Source of the DNA: CAZJRB01 sp964547995
Lineage (GTDB): Bacteria; Planctomycetota; Planctomycetia; Pirellulales; Thermoguttaceae
Reading direction: 5' to 3'
NCBI GenBank assembly: GCA_964547995.1
Contig: CAZJRB010000127.1
Coordinates: forward strand, 1-20,275
Length of the DNA stretch: 20,275 nt
The position numbers were made by a program, and so were the translations under genes. Numbering within the stretch: the stretch's first letter is position 1; the number at the start of each line of letters is the position of its first letter. The notes beneath the pieces were generated by a model. That model had not been told where the DNA came from and did no database searches. It worked only from the letters and a program-made list of their open reading frames with translations. Positions 18,624 through 20,275 of the stretch are shown here, piece by piece.

Positions 18624-19463
18624 ATGATTCGACCCAATTGGAAGACCTTGTTGATCGGCGTGGCGGCGGTCGGTTTGTTGATGACGTTTACCTCCGAGGC
18701 CGACGCGTTTTGGGGTTGGCGTTATGGAGGCTGCTGCGGGCCCTACTATTCCTATTCGTGTTATACCCCATGTTATAGCACCTGCTATATCCCATGTTAC
18801 AGCACCTGCTATAGCCCCTGTTGCGGCTATGGCTATGGCTATTATGTCGGCTACCGCCGCGGTCCCATCCGGCGATGGCTGTTCGGGCCCTATCGATGGT
18901 ACCGAGGGTACTATGGTTACTATGGGAGTTGTTGGAACGCGTGTTGTACGGACCTGTGCTGCTCGGACGTAGCGTGCTGTACCTCGACGACATCAAAGAC
19001 ATTTACGCCAGACTCAACGGTTACACCAACCCCCGCAGTTAAAAAACCGGTTGAGCCGGCGGCGCCCATTATGGAACCGTCCCCTGATCTAACCCCGGAA
19101 CCTGCTGCTCCGGCGCCGGTGGTTCCGTCGCTTGAGCCAACCCCGGATCTCAGTCCGGCTCCCGCGCCGGGCGACACAAGGGTTCCGACGCGGGCGAACA
19201 GCGGCTTGTTGACCGTTTGGGTCCCGTACGACGCGAAGGTTACGGTCAACGGCTTGCCTACCAAGAGCCAGGGAAGCCGCCGTCAATTTGTTTCGCACGG
19301 CTTGAAGCCCGGTTTCAGCTACAAGTACGTCGTCCGCGCAGAGGTCGTCCGCAACGGCCGGGTAATTGCCGACGCTAAGACGGTCGTCCTGACGGCCGGC
19401 GACCGTACCGCATTGGCTTTCGGGTTCAACGCCCTTCCGAGCGGATCGCTGGCGGCACGATAA
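18624..19463 (+). CDS. Exported Cys/Tyr-rich protein with TIGR03000 domain, 279 aa
   Basis: The ATG at 18624 is preceded by GAGGAG with 5-nt spacing; the frame is open from 18522 but that part has no support. A signal peptide (WKTLLIGVAAVGLLMTFTSEADA) ends near residue 28. Residues ~30-125 are Cys/Tyr/Gly-rich, with two perfect-length repeats PCYSTCYI/PCYSTCYS and a double-Cys run (CCTDLCC). Residues ~130-190 are a Pro-rich spacer with EPSPDLTPEP-like repeats. Residues ~194-270 (LTVWVPYDAKVTVNGLPTK, then RRQFVSHGLKPG and VVLTAGDR) match TIGR03000, a planctomycete domain of unknown role. The architecture suggests a disulfide-linked cell-envelope component; this is inference. It is monocistronic by appearance, with a hairpin terminator downstream. 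Confidence 0.88.
   Translation: MIRPNWKTLLIGVAAVGLLMTFTSEADAFWGWRYGGCCGPYYSYSCYTPCYSTCYIPCYSTCYSPCCGYGYGYYVGYRRGPIRRWLFGPYRWYRGYYGYYGSCWNACCTDLCCSDVACCTSTTSKTFTPDSTVTPTPAVKKPVEPAAPIMEPSPDLTPEPAAPAPVVPSLEPTPDLSPAPAPGDTRVPTRANSGLLTVWVPYDAKVTVNGLPTKSQGSRRQFVSHGLKPGFSYKYVVRAEVVRNGRVIADAKTVVLTAGDRTALAFGFNALPSGSLAAR
18768..18815 (+). repeat. 24-bp tandem duplication within the Cys-rich region
   Basis: Two adjacent 24-bp units (18768-18791, 18792-18815) encode PCYSTCYI and PCYSTCYS and differ at two bases by my reading. This is a recent in-frame expansion of the Cys/Tyr repeat. Confidence 0.8.
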
Positions 19464-19505
19464 CCGACCGGCACGTTGTTGAATTGCGATCTCAAGGATA
19501 AGATC

Positions 19506-19540
19506 GGCCCCTGCTCCGGACCGTTTCGGAGCGGGGGCCT
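19506..19540 (+). terminator. Hairpin terminator after the TIGR03000 gene
   Basis: GGCCCCTGCTCCG and CGGAGCGGGGGCC form a 13-bp stem with one mismatch, followed by TCTTG, a poor T-run. Its position 43 bp after the stop and its stability support a terminator, perhaps a weak one. Confidence 0.65.
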
Positions 19541-19541
19541 C

Positions 19542-19571
19542 TTGCATTGGCGGCCCGGATAATGTCATAAT
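19542..19571 (+). promoter_or_regulatory. Weak candidate promoter of asd
   Basis: TTGCAT (19542-19547) and CATAAT (19566-19571), 18 bp apart, lie directly after the terminator hairpin. The leader would be about 64 nt. Confidence 0.3.
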
Positions 19572-19641
19572 CCTGGTTTGCCCAATCGGAAAACGTGCCG
19601 CAAAGCGGCCGAGTGCCTATTTACCCATCGGGGGAAAGACC

Positions 19642-20275
19642 GTGTTCAATTCTATTGCTGTCGTTGGCGCGACCGGCGCTGTGGGAACCATTATCCGCGA
19701 ATTGCTCGAAGCCCGAAAGTTCCCCCACAAAACGATCCGACTGCTGGCCTCGCATCGATCGGCCGGCAAGACGATCGAATTTGCCGGAAAGACGGTTACC
19801 GTCGAAGAACTCAAGCCCGAGTTGTTCGGCGACATCGACCTGGCCATCAGCAGCACGCCGGACGAAACCGCCCGCGACTACATCCCCGGCGCCGTCGAGC
19901 GCGGTTGCGTCGTCATCGACGAAAGCGGCTACTGGCGCATGGACCCCAAGGTGCCGCTGGTCATCCCCGAGGTCAACCCGGAGGCGATCAAGGACCACCA
20001 GGGCATCATTGCCAGCCCCAACTGCTCGACCACGCAGATGGTTCAGGCGATGAAGCCGCTGCACGACGCCGGCCGGATACGCCGCGTCGTGGTCAGCACG
20101 TATCAGGCGACCAGCGGCGCGGGCCTGGTCGGCAGCCGCGACCTGGAAGACGGAACCAGGGCCTATCTTGCGGGCGAAGAGTACGAGTACGAGTGCTTTC
20201 CCTATCCGATCGCCTTCAATTGCATCCCGCAGATCGGCTCGCCGAAGCACAAGGGCTACACGTCCGAAGAGATGA
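19642..20275 (+). CDS. asd: Aspartate-semialdehyde dehydrogenase, 5' part
   Basis: Reduces L-aspartyl phosphate to aspartate semialdehyde with NADPH, feeding lysine/diaminopimelate, threonine and methionine synthesis. The GTG start at 19642 has GGGGGAAAG a few bases upstream, and puts the NADP-binding GATGAVG at residues 9-15, as in homologs. IDLAISSTPDETA and VIDESGYWRMD follow, then IASPNCSTTQM with the catalytic Cys128. VSTYQATSGAG and FNCIPQIGSP are also typical. The 211 residues present are roughly the first 60% of a ~340-residue enzyme; the window ends inside the gene, so there is no stop codon. It stands as a separate transcription unit from the upstream envelope protein gene. Confidence 0.95.
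   Translation, partial: MFNSIAVVGATGAVGTIIRELLEARKFPHKTIRLLASHRSAGKTIEFAGKTVTVEELKPELFGDIDLAISSTPDETARDYIPGAVERGCVVIDESGYWRMDPKVPLVIPEVNPEAIKDHQGIIASPNCSTTQMVQAMKPLHDAGRIRRVVVSTYQATSGAGLVGSRDLEDGTRAYLAGEEYEYECFPYPIAFNCIPQIGSPKHKGYTSEEM

Noticed and set aside
19621..20250. Minus-strand frame opposite the asd gene
   Set aside because: asd motifs on the plus strand are unmistakable; this frame is a codon-bias shadow.

Overview
This 20.3 kb GC-rich window most likely comes from a planctomycete, probably a Pirellulales-like lineage. The best taxonomic marker is a protein ending in the planctomycete-type TIGR03000 domain (18624-19463). Large secreted proteins of unknown function, a sulfatase-like protein, weak use of Shine-Dalgarno sites and many intergenic palindromic repeats agree with this. 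The placement is inferred from protein families recognised by eye; no search was run.

Layout. 1-1026: edge of a palindromic repeat, then a small toxin-antitoxin-like cassette (putative antitoxin plus MazF/PemK toxin) abutting a C-terminal remnant of a type ISP restriction/helicase protein. 1231-8991, plus strand: a secreted protein of unknown function, a sulfatase-fold protein lacking the usual catalytic residues, a 1312-residue secreted glycoside-hydrolase-like protein and an AI-2E family membrane transporter. 9113-10383, minus strand: a translationally coupled DUF971 protein and a secreted nucleoside-hydrolase-like protein. 10384-10914: two repeat elements and a promoter. 10915-12021: an orphan MalK/UgpC-type ABC ATPase with a strong terminator. 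12089-15683, minus strand: a 556-residue exported protein, an M15-like peptidase and glutamate 5-kinase (proB). 15684-16660: at least three hairpin elements around a tiny secreted Tyr/His-rich protein. 16661-20275, plus strand: purF, the TIGR03000 protein and the 5' part of asd.

Metabolically the window carries ordinary housekeeping genes (proB for proline, purF for purines, asd for the aspartate family) interleaved with envelope or secreted proteins. They do not form one pathway or operon. The more unusual signals are: (i) a full-length MazF frame that begins directly after the antitoxin TGA, in the same frame, with no ATG/GTG/TTG at the expected start; (ii) -10-like boxes placed 6-7 nt before the start codons of three genes that lack good Shine-Dalgarno sites, suggesting leaderless mRNAs; (iii) several families of nested palindromic elements, some abutting or overlapping each other; (iv) a 7-bp tandem repeat expanded inside the M15 peptidase gene. 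I found no tRNA, rRNA, CRISPR array or intact transposase gene.
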